Positions 34,218 to 41,946 of a stretch of DNA of 64,000 nt are shown piece by piece (position 1 is the stretch's first letter; the number at the start of each line of letters is the position of its first letter). A program made the translations under genes and the position numbers. Under the pieces are notes generated by a model. That model saw nothing but the letters and a program-made list of their open reading frames with translations, was not told the origin of the DNA and ran no database searches. This stretch comes from Nitrospira sp. (GTDB lineage: Bacteria; Nitrospirota; Nitrospiria; Nitrospirales; Nitrospiraceae): positions 1 to 64,000 of the forward strand of contig JADYYH010000062.1 in the NCBI GenBank assembly GCA_020853775.1, read 5' to 3'.

Positions 34218-35012
34218 CTAGCGGGGCGGTTCCTGGCCCGCCTCCAAGACGCGATCGTCGGTCAGGTCCACGACGGCCCAGAACTTCGGGTCACCATCCT
34301 GTCCCTGCGAAAATGTGATCCAGATCGTGCGGTGTCCATACCCCGGATCATTCTTGAACAAGCCGATATCGGGCTGCATCAAGAGCCCGTGACCCTGCAG
34401 GGATTGCACGTGGCCTGCGAGGCGTGAGTCGGCGCGTGCCAACGCGATGCCTCGTTCGATATCCTGCGGTCCTTCGGGCGGGAGGTACCCATCGCGGCGG
34501 GCGGCATCGATGACTCGCTGCTCTTTCAGCCGCACTTCGACTGCGACATTTCGACTGTAGCTGAAGTAGGTGAGTCTGGCGATACGTGCTTCGTCCCGAC
34601 AGCAGCCGAAGGAAACCTTGCCCTCGGGTGTCGATCTATCCGCCTCAATAAAGCCCCAGCGGTCACCAAGCAATGCGGACACGCGCGGATCGGATTCGGC
34701 TGCTTTCCTCAAGGCCGCAATCTCGACAGGGCTGAGTATGGCACTCGGGTTCGGCGACCGTTTCAAGGCCGTTTCCGCGACCGCGCCGGCCATTGTGGGT
34801 TTGAGATGCCGACCCGGGGTTTCATCTGCCGTAAAGGCGAGGGCATGCCTCATCGGCACCTGTGAAGGGAGCGCCTGTTTAGGAATGGCGGTTTCCGGAT
34901 CCTCGGGACCGAATGGCCCCCGCGAGCCGGCATCAAGCGTACAGCCAGTAAAGAGCGCCAGCATCCAAGGCAGTGTGATCCATTTGGCGTACGGCTTCAT
35001 CATGTTAGACAT
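34218..35012 (-). CDS. lipoprotein resembling copper amine oxidase N-terminal domains
   Basis: A 264-residue protein with signal and lipobox LFTGC (Cys about residue 24). The mature part has LSPVEIAALRKAAESDPRV, a predicted strand-rich middle ending VAVEVRLKEQRVIDA, then IALARADSRLAGHVQSLQG and a final FWAVVDLTDDRVLEAG. This arrangement, with an ALA-type helix followed by V-D-L-x-x-x-x-V strands, resembles the N2/N3 domains that precede the catalytic domain in copper amine oxidases; the match is by pattern, not by search. It lies 15 bp upstream of the C-terminal-domain-like gene, suggesting that the two halves of the family are encoded separately. Three near-adjacent ATGs (35012, 35003, 35000) make the start uncertain. 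Confidence 0.5.
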   Translation of the reverse strand: MSNMMKPYAKWITLPWMLALFTGCTLDAGSRGPFGPEDPETAIPKQALPSQVPMRHALAFTADETPGRHLKPTMAGAVAETALKRSPNPSAILSPVEIAALRKAAESDPRVSALLGDRWGFIEADRSTPEGKVSFGCCRDEARIARLTYFSYSRNVAVEVRLKEQRVIDAARRDGYLPPEGPQDIERGIALARADSRLAGHVQSLQGHGLLMQPDIGLFKNDPGYGHRTIWITFSQGQDGDPKFWAVVDLTDDRVLEAGQEPPR

Positions 35013-35526
35013 GGGCCAGCTTACCGGCTACACCAAGAGCGAGTTTGGAGACCTGCGCGGCCGCCTTAATGGTGGCCGCGCGCCGCTTGCGCGTGGCGGC
35101 GTCTAAGATCGCCTTATTCAGCAGATCCTTGTAGGTGGCGATTTCCTCGGCTTCGAACGGCACGATGCGGGCGACGGTCTCGTTGTTGAAGGTATTGGCC
35201 AACTGAAGGTAGAGGTTGGCGATCTCGGCTGCATAGATGCCGCGCCGCAAGGGATCGTTTTTGTACATCTCGAATTTTTTCCGCAAGGTCGCCACAGCAT
35301 CCAGCAGGGCGGTCTGCCGCACCTTGGTGTCGTCTTCCCGCCCGACGCTGAATTCAGCCGTCCCCAGCTGATCCACCAAGATCTGGGCCTCTTCGCGGGC
35401 CTGGTCGACCTGCGTCGCCAATTGTTCGATCTGCGTGGTGGCGGACTCAGCGGTCTCCATCAGTTGCTTGATCAGATTGTCGTTGTCCTGAAGAAAGGTG
35501 ACCACGCCCTCGATGCTGCGGTTCAT
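35005..35526 (-). CDS. coiled-coil protein of unknown function
   Basis: A 173-residue protein without signal peptide. Residues about 15-95 are rich in heptad-like Leu/Ile/Gln/Glu (LIKQLMETAESATTQIEQL) and are predicted coiled coil; the C-terminal part is Ala/Lys-rich and ends in a short amphipathic stretch (KLALGVAGKLAHV). No family was recognised. GGAGGACTCC lies immediately before the ATG. It overlaps the following gene by eight bases and follows the previous one by 11 bp, so it is tightly bound into the operon of lipoproteins. Confidence 0.6.
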   Translation of the reverse strand: MNRSIEGVVTFLQDNDNLIKQLMETAESATTQIEQLATQVDQAREEAQILVDQLGTAEFSVGREDDTKVRQTALLDAVATLRKKFEMYKNDPLRRGIYAAEIANLYLQLANTFNNETVARIVPFEAEEIATYKDLLNKAILDAATRKRRAATIKAAAQVSKLALGVAGKLAHV

Positions 35527-35537
35527 GGAGTCCTCCG

Positions 35538-36248
35538 TTACTGTCCCTCTTCCCTCTGCATGCGGTCGAGCAGTTCCACGAGATCGGCGGTCATCCCCTG
35601 CGCGCGATCCAATCCGCCGATGCGGAGGATGCGAGCCCCGACTACTTCCTCCAGCGCGTCATTGACGGTGCGGGAATGGTCCAGGATGTCCATGATGCGT
35701 TCCGAGCCGCCGGGCGCCTGGTCCATGAGCGCGGTCACCAACTCTGGATCCACGGAAGCCAGGGCGGATTTCTTTGCAAAGCGCTGGATCTGCGCGTGGA
35801 GCGTGGCAGTCCGTTTCCAGGAATCGTTCAATGCATTGGCCGTGTCGCGAAGTCCGCAGAAGTCCTCCTCGAATTGGTCCCAGACGGCTTTCTCCAGGCC
35901 CTGAGCCTCGGCCATGTGAATCAGGCTCAGGAGGTAGGCGGCGGCATAGGCCGCTTCACCTTTTTTGTGAGTTGCCGCACGAAAAGCACCGAGGGCAAAG
36001 CGATGTTTGGCTTCCATGGTTTGTAGGGACTGGAAGCTCAGGTGTAATTCTGCCCGTGCCTTTTCCAGCAGCTTGATCCGCTCTTCCGTCTCCTTCTGAA
36101 ACGTATCGATGTTGGTTTGAGCCGCATCGATCTTCGTGCCCTCGAGTTGGATGAGGTCGCGGACAGAGCCGCTGTGGATCGAGTGGCATCCGGAGGACGT
36201 GAGGAGGAGGCCAAGGAGGGCGAATAAGGATACATGCCGTCCGATCAT
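35538..36248 (-). CDS. lipoprotein with helical mature domain
   Basis: A 236-residue protein with lipobox TSSGC (Cys about residue 21). The mature part is almost entirely helical, with an N-terminal coiled-coil-like stretch (IDTFQKETEERIKLLEKARAELH) and a C-terminal half containing an acidic-hydrophobic repeat. No family was recognised. AAGGAG lies seven bases before the ATG, which overlaps the stop of the upstream gene by ATGA (36245-36248), indicating coupled translation with the other lipoprotein. Confidence 0.65.
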   Translation of the reverse strand: MIGRHVSLFALLGLLLTSSGCHSIHSGSVRDLIQLEGTKIDAAQTNIDTFQKETEERIKLLEKARAELHLSFQSLQTMEAKHRFALGAFRAATHKKGEAAYAAAYLLSLIHMAEAQGLEKAVWDQFEEDFCGLRDTANALNDSWKRTATLHAQIQRFAKKSALASVDPELVTALMDQAPGGSERIMDILDHSRTVNDALEEVVGARILRIGGLDRAQGMTADLVELLDRMQREEGQ

Positions 36249-36886
36249 CGGAAACTCCTTCCGGTCTGCTGCAGCGTCTCTGCCAGGGATTGAACTTCGC
36301 CCCGATCGAGGGTGACGTCGATATCGAGGTAGTGTTTGATCATCCCGTTGATCCGTCGGAGGGCTTGGACATTCGTGCGATACCGATCGAAGGAAGAGAG
36401 ATCGAGGGCGGAAGGCTTCTTGGAGTCCTGGGCAACCATCTGCTCGACCCGGGTGATCAATGCGGGGAGTTTTTGGATCAGGTTGCTCATGTCCCCCGTC
36501 CCCGCCATGAAGATTGGTTGACCATTTGGCCCTTTGCGCTCAGGCAAGGATTTTAGGCGGATGTCGTTGACCACCGCCATCACCTCAGGCCCCAGGAGTG
36601 CCGCATCATCCTGCGCCATCTCGGGATCAGGTACCTCGATCAACCTGGGATTGGTGGTGGCCCACTGCAGAGCCAAATTCAATTTGAGTCGGGTTTGGAC
36701 ATGCCGGTACCAGAGCTGATGGCGCGTGGTGATCCGGCTCACGAGCTCACGATACTGCTGCATGAGCTGTTCATTCTCTGCGTACGCCTGGTCTTTCGTC
36801 GCGAGCGCCTGTTTGATCTCCGGCGGGGTCGTGCAGGCGGAAAGAAGTGCGAAGGTCAATATGCCGGTGATGGGCCACATCCTCAT
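36245..36886 (-). CDS. lipoprotein, first gene of the envelope operon
   Basis: A 213-residue protein with signal and lipobox LLSAC (Cys at about residue 18), followed by Thr-Thr-Pro-Pro. The mature protein is mainly helical with an amphipathic stretch (LVSRITTRHQLWYRHVQTRLK) and a central segment containing PNGQPIFMAGTGDMSNL. It has no recognised family. AGGAGG lies about eight bases before the ATG. A 21-bp palindrome lies 54 bp upstream, which probably controls the five-gene unit. All five genes run in the same direction with gaps of 15 bp or less or overlaps. Confidence 0.65.
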   Translation of the reverse strand: MRMWPITGILTFALLSACTTPPEIKQALATKDQAYAENEQLMQQYRELVSRITTRHQLWYRHVQTRLKLNLALQWATTNPRLIEVPDPEMAQDDAALLGPEVMAVVNDIRLKSLPERKGPNGQPIFMAGTGDMSNLIQKLPALITRVEQMVAQDSKKPSALDLSSFDRYRTNVQALRRINGMIKHYLDIDVTLDRGEVQSLAETLQQTGRSFR

Positions 36887-36939
36887 CGGGATGCCTCCTG
36901 GTCAGCGAAATCATTCAGCACTATCGGAAGGAAAGGCAA

Positions 36940-36960
36940 TCTACGTACCTGATACGTAGA
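36940..36960. promoter_or_regulatory. 21-bp palindrome before the lipoprotein operon
   Basis: Arms TCTACGTA (36940-36947) and TACGTAGA (36953-36960) are perfect around CCTGA, 54 bp upstream of the first gene. The arms contain nested TACGTA palindromes. No T-run is present. A repressor or activator site controlling the operon is the simplest reading. Confidence 0.5.
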
Positions 36961-37053
36961 GAGTCATGCGCCGCCAGCGTAATGATGAAATCCCCGTGGC
37001 GCAAGGGGAAAATGTGTGTGCCTGAAATCGACAGTCGATGGGCCGGGCTGCAA

Positions 37054-37077
37054 ACCCGTACCTATTTAGATACGGGT
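37054..37077. repeat. hairpin or second dyad between uvrC and the lipoprotein operon
   Basis: Arms ACCCGTA (37054-37060) and TACGGGT (37071-37077) flank a 10-base loop. The sequence shares GTACCT and GATACG words with the palindrome at 36940-36960, so the two could be sites for one regulator. It also lies 44 bp beyond the uvrC stop (minus strand), so a transcript-end role is possible. Confidence 0.35.
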
Positions 37078-37120
37078 GTATCGAACCGCATACAATCAAG
37101 GATGGGCTGGAAGTGTCGCG

Positions 37121-38935
37121 TCAGGCAGAGGTGAGGGCTTTACGTAATGCGGCGACGGTGGTGGCATCGAGGCCGGCCGACTTGAGTTGCTCGTCAGTGG
37201 CCGACGCGATTTGCGGAAGGCTGCCGAATTGTTTCAAGAGGCGTGCGCGACGGATCTTACCGATGCCCGGGATCTGGTCCAGTTCGGATGAGAGGAGGGC
37301 CTTGCCCCGCAGGTTCCGGTGATAGGTGATGGCAAACCGGTGGGCTTCATCCCGGATTCGCTGAACCAGATGCGTGGCGGGTGAGGTCGGCCGCAACAGG
37401 ATGGGATTTTTCCGGCCGGGTAGAAAAATGCGTTCGTCTTTTTCGCCACGCGCCTTCGCCAAGCCCATGATCGGAATGTGCTCCTGGCCAACCTGTTTCA
37501 GTCCTTCGCGGGCGGCACTCAATTGGCCCAAGCCGCCGTCGATCACAATCAGGTCCGGCCGGGCCAGATCCTCCGTGGCGCCGTACCGCCGCATCACGGC
37601 TTCTTGCATGCTGGCAAAGTCGTTGGCGCCTTCTACCGTCTGAATGCGGAATTTGCGGTAGTCGGATTTTTTCGCCTGCCCGTCTTCCCAGACGACCAAG
37701 GAGGCGACGGACTGATTACCCATGATGTTGGAAATGTCGAACCCTTCGATACGACGAGGCAGGGTTTCGAGGCGAAGCAGCCGTTTGAGTTCGGCCGTGG
37801 CCTGCCGATCAAGTGCTTCGTTCCGCAGATGGTCGGCAATGGCGGCGGCGGCATTTTCTTCCGCGAGCAGCACCAGTTGATGTTTCGCGCCTCGCTCCGG
37901 CGTGAGGAGGCGCACGGTATCGGCGCGTTTCTCACTCAGCCATTGTTCAATCAGCGGAGCGTCGACGAGGTCGGTCGGTACCAGGAGTTCTTTCGGCGGC
38001 TGTCCTTCCTTGTTGTAAAACTGCTCGATGGCAGACCGAACCAGTTCTTCATCGGCAGAATCGGCGGATTGCGGCCAGAAGAAATCCTTCCGGCCGATCA
38101 GCAGACCCCCGCGCACGAACAGGAGCTGAAGGTCTGCTGCCGCGCCTTGCCGCGCGATGCCGATCACATCCTGGTCTGTGGTGGTGACTTGGGTAATCCG
38201 CTGTTTCTCAAGTGTACGCTCGACGCTAAACAGGCGGTCGCGCAGGCGGGCGGCTTCCTCGAACTCCTCGCGTTCCGCCGCCGACTCCATGTCCTCGCGC
38301 AGACTGTCGAGGAGCTCCCGGTCCCGCCCTTCAAGAAACTGGCGGACTTGTTTGACGATCACATGATAGTCCTCACGGGACTGATTGCCGGTGCAAGGCG
38401 CCATGCAGCGTTTGATTTCAAATTCGATGCAGGCCCGGTCGGCCCGGCCGTCGATGTCGATGTCGCACGTGGCCAGCGGGAACGCCTTGCGGATGACTTT
38501 CAACGTCTCGCGCAGCGCCCCGGCCGGGGTATAGGGGCCGTAATAGAGCGCGCCGTCTTTTTGGACGCGCCGGACGATGGACAGGCGTGGAAACGATTCT
38601 TTGATCGGCAATCGAAGGTAGGGATACTGCTTGTCATCGCGCAGGACGATATTAAAGCGCGGGCGGTGGCGCTTGATCAGATTGCTTTCGAGGATCAGCG
38701 CTTCCAGCTCGGAACGGGTGACGATGGTTTCGAGGTCGGCGACTTCACTGACGAGCAGGCTGGTTTTGGGGGTCTGGTCGCTGCCCTTTTGAAAATAGGA
38801 GCGGACCCGATCAGCCAGCACGGCGGCCTTGCCGACATAGAGGATCTCTCTCTTCGCGTTCCGAAAGAGATAACAGCCTGGCTGTTCCGGCAGATGGTCG
38901 AGTTTGGATTGAAGGGTGTCGTACGAGTCAGCCAT
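37121..38935 (-). CDS. uvrC: excinuclease ABC subunit C
   Basis: A 604-residue protein of normal UvrC length. It has the N-terminal GIY-YIG nuclease (PGCYLFRNAKREILYVGKA), a UVR motif region near 200-235 (EREEFEEAARLRDRL) that contacts UvrB, the RNase H-like 5'-incision domain (FDISNIMGNQSVASLVVWEDG) and a C-terminal helix-hairpin-helix region (IPGIGKIRRARLLKQFGS). It makes both incisions in nucleotide-excision repair with UvrA and UvrB, which are not in the window. It is monocistronic in appearance. The region between it and the lipoprotein operon start (36887-37120) holds two dyads but no gene. Confidence 0.97.
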   Translation of the reverse strand: MADSYDTLQSKLDHLPEQPGCYLFRNAKREILYVGKAAVLADRVRSYFQKGSDQTPKTSLLVSEVADLETIVTRSELEALILESNLIKRHRPRFNIVLRDDKQYPYLRLPIKESFPRLSIVRRVQKDGALYYGPYTPAGALRETLKVIRKAFPLATCDIDIDGRADRACIEFEIKRCMAPCTGNQSREDYHVIVKQVRQFLEGRDRELLDSLREDMESAAEREEFEEAARLRDRLFSVERTLEKQRITQVTTTDQDVIGIARQGAAADLQLLFVRGGLLIGRKDFFWPQSADSADEELVRSAIEQFYNKEGQPPKELLVPTDLVDAPLIEQWLSEKRADTVRLLTPERGAKHQLVLLAEENAAAAIADHLRNEALDRQATAELKRLLRLETLPRRIEGFDISNIMGNQSVASLVVWEDGQAKKSDYRKFRIQTVEGANDFASMQEAVMRRYGATEDLARPDLIVIDGGLGQLSAAREGLKQVGQEHIPIMGLAKARGEKDERIFLPGRKNPILLRPTSPATHLVQRIRDEAHRFAITYHRNLRGKALLSSELDQIPGIGKIRRARLLKQFGSLPQIASATDEQLKSAGLDATTVAALRKALTSA

Positions 38936-39058
38936 GAGGAGTCAGCGTTCGACCGTCAGCGAAAGAGAATGTGCAGCCAGGTCGCAGACAATTCTAATGG
39001 CCGTGGCAAATCCTCTGCAACAGTGCTTCCAAGCTGAAGGCCGATCACTGATTGCTTC

Positions 39059-39928
39059 TTAGCGAAGCGTTCGCACAAACGACGGGCTCAGGCTGCCTCG
39101 GGCGACTTCCGCCACGGGTCCTTTCATGGTCAGACTGAAATCCTTCGCAACCTGGATGTTGAGTGTCCCCCCCGGCATCTTGACCGTGACCGGTCCCTTC
39201 ACGAGCCCCAATTTCACGGCGGCGCTCGCTGCCGCGCAGGAGGAGGAACCGGAGGCCTGGGTTTCCCCGGCGCCGCGTTCCCAGATCAGAATGAAGATTT
39301 CTTTTGGCCCGGTGGGCACGGCTAGTTGAACATTGGTGCGTTTGGGAAACAGCGGATGGTTTTCCAGGGCTGGTCCCAGCGTAAGGAGCTCGTCACGCGT
39401 CCAGGCTTGACCGGCTTCTTTGAACAGCACGCAGTGCGGATTCCCGACGCTGACACCCGTAAATTGCAACGACCGTCCTGCCGCCTCGATGGGCGCCTGG
39501 ATCAACTCCTCGACGGACAAGGTACAGGGAAGCGCGGCCGGTTGGAAAGTCGCCTGGCCCATCTCTACTGTCGCTGCCGCCGCATCTCCATGGCGATCCA
39601 CATGGAGCGTGATTGACACGAGACCGCCCTTTGTCTCGACCGTGAAGGCGCGTTTTTTCGTTTTACCGGTGGCATGCAGGTAGCGGGCGAAGATGCGGAG
39701 TCCGTTGCCGGATTTCTCGGCTTCGCTGCCGTCGGGGTTGTAAATGCGCAGACCGAAATCGGCCTTCTTCGACGGGACCAGCGCGAGGATGCCGTCGCTC
39801 CCGAGTCCCCAATGGCGGTCGCAAATGCCGCGAATTTTGCCGGGGATCAGGCTGAAGCTGAGCTCCTTGGGGTCCATGACCACATAGTCGTTGCCGAGTC
39901 CGTGCCCGCGAAAAAACCCGTTCTTCAT
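39059..39928 (-). CDS. DapF-family epimerase homologue with both catalytic Cys replaced by Ser
   Basis: A 289-residue protein with the DapF fold: FRGHGLGNDYVVMDP start, SGNGLRIFARYL and GETQASGSSSCAAASA. In diaminopimelate epimerase the two-base mechanism uses Cys in C-G-N-G-x-R and in A-C-G-T/S-G. Here both positions are Ser (codon TCC in both), while neighbouring residues are conserved. Such an enzyme would be expected to be inactive or to act on another substrate, since Ser is a poor general base in this mechanism. ATG 39928 has AAGGAG upstream; the frame is open to 40009 but that part has no DapF sequence. If the genome has no other dapF, lysine and peptidoglycan synthesis would need another route. 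Confidence 0.85.
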   Translation of the reverse strand: MKNGFFRGHGLGNDYVVMDPKELSFSLIPGKIRGICDRHWGLGSDGILALVPSKKADFGLRIYNPDGSEAEKSGNGLRIFARYLHATGKTKKRAFTVETKGGLVSITLHVDRHGDAAAATVEMGQATFQPAALPCTLSVEELIQAPIEAAGRSLQFTGVSVGNPHCVLFKEAGQAWTRDELLTLGPALENHPLFPKRTNVQLAVPTGPKEIFILIWERGAGETQASGSSSCAAASAAVKLGLVKGPVTVKMPGGTLNIQVAKDFSLTMKGPVAEVARGSLSPSFVRTLR

Positions 39929-39958
39929 CTGCACTCTCCTTGTTCGTCGTTGGTCGCT

Positions 39959-39974
39959 CGTGAAACGTGAAGCG
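39959..39974. repeat. CGTGAAACGT-type short tandem motif
   Basis: Two CGTGAA units in tandem upstream of the dapF-like gene. Related copies occur at 47242-47272, 54556-54584 and 59480-59503, and in inverse orientation at 40083-40093; all lie next to gene starts or ends. It looks like a dispersed degenerate repeat. Confidence 0.35.
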
Positions 39975-40111
39975 AACGAACAATACTTGGGCGGATTTGA
40001 ATTCGTCAATGGGTTGGCGCAGGCAGTGGGGCGCGGAAGGGCCGGTGAGGGGGTGCACCTCGTTCGCTGTTGAAAGACGAGCGACGTTTCACGGAGGACG
40101 AACGGCGCGAC

Positions 40112-40510
40112 TTACACGAGCGCCGTCCCGGGCGGGCGTTCGATGAGTTCCACTTCATACCCGTCCGGCGCGTCGATAAAGATAAAACGGCTGCCGGAGG
40201 ACGTGCGTGTGGGACCGTCGGTAATCCGGATGCCGTTGGATTCCAGGCTCTGGATGGTCTCGTCCAGGTTTTCGACTTCGAAGGCCAGATGGACCAGATC
40301 CTCCTGCACGGTCACCGGTCCGCTCGCGGGAAAGCTGCACAGTTCGATGAGTTCGTCGCTGTTCGGAACTTTCAAAAAGGCCAAGTGTGACCCGCGCGGA
40401 GACACCTTGCGTTCCAGCACCTCCAGTCCCAACACAGTCTGGTAGAAGCGGATGGTGTGATCCATGTCGCTGACGCGCATGCGCGTGTGTAATAGCTTTG
40501 TGACTCGCAT
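40112..40510 (-). CDS. VOC/glyoxalase I family metalloprotein
   Basis: A 132-residue protein with two beta-alpha-beta-beta-beta modules. The four expected metal ligands of glyoxalase I are visible: His in LLHTRMRV, Glu in ELIELCSF, His in DLVHLAFEV and Glu in YEVELIE. RFYQTVLGLEVL is the typical first helix. The length and ligand set fit lactoylglutathione lyase (methylglyoxal detoxification), but other VOC enzymes share them, so the symbol is withheld. AGGAG precedes the ATG. A 121-bp palindromic element lies 18 bp upstream of its start. Confidence 0.85.
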   Translation of the reverse strand: MRVTKLLHTRMRVSDMDHTIRFYQTVLGLEVLERKVSPRGSHLAFLKVPNSDELIELCSFPASGPVTVQEDLVHLAFEVENLDETIQSLESNGIRITDGPTRTSSGSRFIFIDAPDGYEVELIERPPGTALV

Positions 40511-40528
40511 TCTCGGTGCTCCTGGGTC

Positions 40529-40649
40529 GGCTGCTGAAAACAGTCCCCCGCGGCGTTCTCAGTCGTCCGAACCCCTCAACGTACCCTGCCCGCGTACGCC
40601 TCGGGGTTCGCACTCCTTGCGGCCTTGCTGGAAACTGTTTTGAGCAGCC
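40529..40649. repeat. 121-bp nested palindromic element
   Basis: Imperfect terminal inverted repeats (GGCTGCTGAAAACAGT at the left, ACTGTTTTGAGCAGCC at the right) enclose a second perfect repeat, CGAACCCC/GGGGTTCG, and an inner GTAC/GTAC. The whole element could fold into a long hairpin. It is non-coding and lies between the VOC and GNAT genes. It resembles a small non-autonomous mobile element or REP-like repeat. Confidence 0.6.
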
Positions 40650-40693
40650 TGTGATATTCCTCAAAAGGATGCAGTGCCCTGAGAGTTGTTTTT

Positions 40694-41185
40694 TTAAGTG
40701 GCCCTCGCCGGCCCGCGAGTCTTTCGCAGCAGAATTTCGGCGTACCCGGGGATCAGAAAATTAGGCATGGGCCCGATTTCCTTGTAACCCTGCTTGCGGT
40801 AGAACGCACGGGCGGCGTCGTTGAAGTCCGAGACGCAAGCAAACAGGTTCGGGGCTCGCGCGAAGGTGAGCGATTCGACGTGGGACAGCAGACTGCTGCC
40901 CAAGCCACGGCCTGTCGCCGAAGGGGCGATGCCGAGTAACTCGAGATAATCGCCGAACAGAAATTTTCGGCGCACGATGGCAATCCCCAGCACGGTCCCT
41001 TCCGCCTCCAGAATAAACGTGTCGCGGCCGGCGGGCAGCGGCGCAAAAATACGTAGCCAGTCCGAAGCGGTAAACCCCAGGCGCATCCAGGGATCGGAGC
41101 CGGCCAGGATGGCGATTACGGCATCGCGATCCTCTTCACGCATGTCACGGACTATGGTGCGGGTGCGACTGTCGATTGGTTGCAT
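40694..41185 (-). CDS. GNAT family N-acetyltransferase
   Basis: A 163-residue protein with the GNAT fold: RTIVRDMREEDRDAVIAIL start, central ILEAEGTVLGIAIVRRKFL, acetyl-CoA loop SATGRGLGSSLLSHVE and a late FYRKQGYKEIG. The substrate is unknown. The start at 41185 overlaps the deacetylase gene by 34 bases; a later ATG (41143) is possible but would remove the first beta strand. Coupled translation with the deacetylase is likely. Both on the minus strand. Confidence 0.85.
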   Translation of the reverse strand: MQPIDSRTRTIVRDMREEDRDAVIAILAGSDPWMRLGFTASDWLRIFAPLPAGRDTFILEAEGTVLGIAIVRRKFLFGDYLELLGIAPSATGRGLGSSLLSHVESLTFARAPNLFACVSDFNDAARAFYRKQGYKEIGPMPNFLIPGYAEILLRKTRGPARAT

Positions 41186-41874
41186 CGCAGAAGATCCGAT
41201 ACGGTCATGGGGGTGAGCCCCTTGTCGGGTAACAGGTGTCCGGCCAGAGCCTCGGTCACTTCACGGGTATGTTTCCCTTTTCCATTGGCATGCAGCACGA
41301 TGACACTCCCCGGTTTGAGTCGCTTCTGCACACGGGTCAGGATCGCTTCCGCGCTCAGTGTCGGGTCCGGGTCCCCCGATTCAATATTCCATAGAATAAA
41401 GCGCAACCCCAGCGCCTTCACCGCGTTCATCGTCACCTCATTATATTCCCCGTAAGGGGGCCGAAACAGCGTCGCGGGCCGCCCGTATTTCGTCTTGAGG
41501 AGCCGCACCGGCCCCATGATTTCCTGTTGCTGCTCCTCCACGTCGTGCATCGGGAGGTGCGCATGCACGTCGCCGTGCGTGCCGAGTTCGAAAAAAGGCA
41601 CGGCGAGCAGCTGCTTCACCTCGGCGTCGTGTTTGGTCATCCAGCGGCCGGACATGAAGAAGGTGGTCGGCACCTTGTGTTCAATGAGGTAGTCGATCAA
41701 TTCGCGATCGAAGCCGGAGGCGGTGCGCACGGGGCATAGGTCATAAGTCAGCGCCACAGCAGGGCAAGAGGCAGGTCCGGTTTTGATGACCTGTGCCGAT
41801 CCGGGGGAGGCCTCCATGACGAGAGCCAAGCCGCACATCACGGCAATTCCGATCGACCAGTCCTTCCAGCGCAT
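41152..41874 (-). CDS. exported polysaccharide deacetylase, TYDLC subgroup
   Basis: A 240-residue protein with a signal peptide (IGIAVMCGLALVMEASPGSAQ). NodB motif 1 is ALTYDLCPV, where the usual second Asp is Leu. Motif 2 reads ELGTHGDVHAH, with the two metal His kept; motif 3 is RPPYGEYN, and the C-terminal motif is IVLHANGKG. The T-[FY]-D-L-C form of motif 1 characterises a known subgroup of deacetylase-like proteins, so catalysis may differ from chitooligosaccharide deacetylases. The start at 41874 is six bases after a TATACT -10 hexamer (41881-41886), implying a leaderless message; an in-frame ATG also occurs at 41901. Divergent from the M50 protease gene. Confidence 0.78.
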   Translation of the reverse strand: MRWKDWSIGIAVMCGLALVMEASPGSAQVIKTGPASCPAVALTYDLCPVRTASGFDRELIDYLIEHKVPTTFFMSGRWMTKHDAEVKQLLAVPFFELGTHGDVHAHLPMHDVEEQQQEIMGPVRLLKTKYGRPATLFRPPYGEYNEVTMNAVKALGLRFILWNIESGDPDPTLSAEAILTRVQKRLKPGSVIVLHANGKGKHTREVTEALAGHLLPDKGLTPMTVSDLLRCNQSTVAPAP

Positions 41875-41880
41875 GGGCGC

Positions 41881-41940
41881 AGTATACCCGATGGTGCGCA
41901 TCCGCGATAGTTGACGCTTTATCCGAGTGGCTGCTACGGT
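41881..41940. promoter_or_regulatory. divergent promoters with leaderless geometry
   Basis: On the minus strand TATACT (41886-41881) ends six bases before ATG 41874. On the plus strand TTGACG (41911-41916), 18-bp spacer and TACGGT (41935-41940, preceded by TGC as an extended -10) ends six bases before ATG 41947. In both cases +1 would be the A of the start codon, and no Shine-Dalgarno sequence is visible. Confidence 0.45.
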
Positions 41941-41946
41941 GAAACC

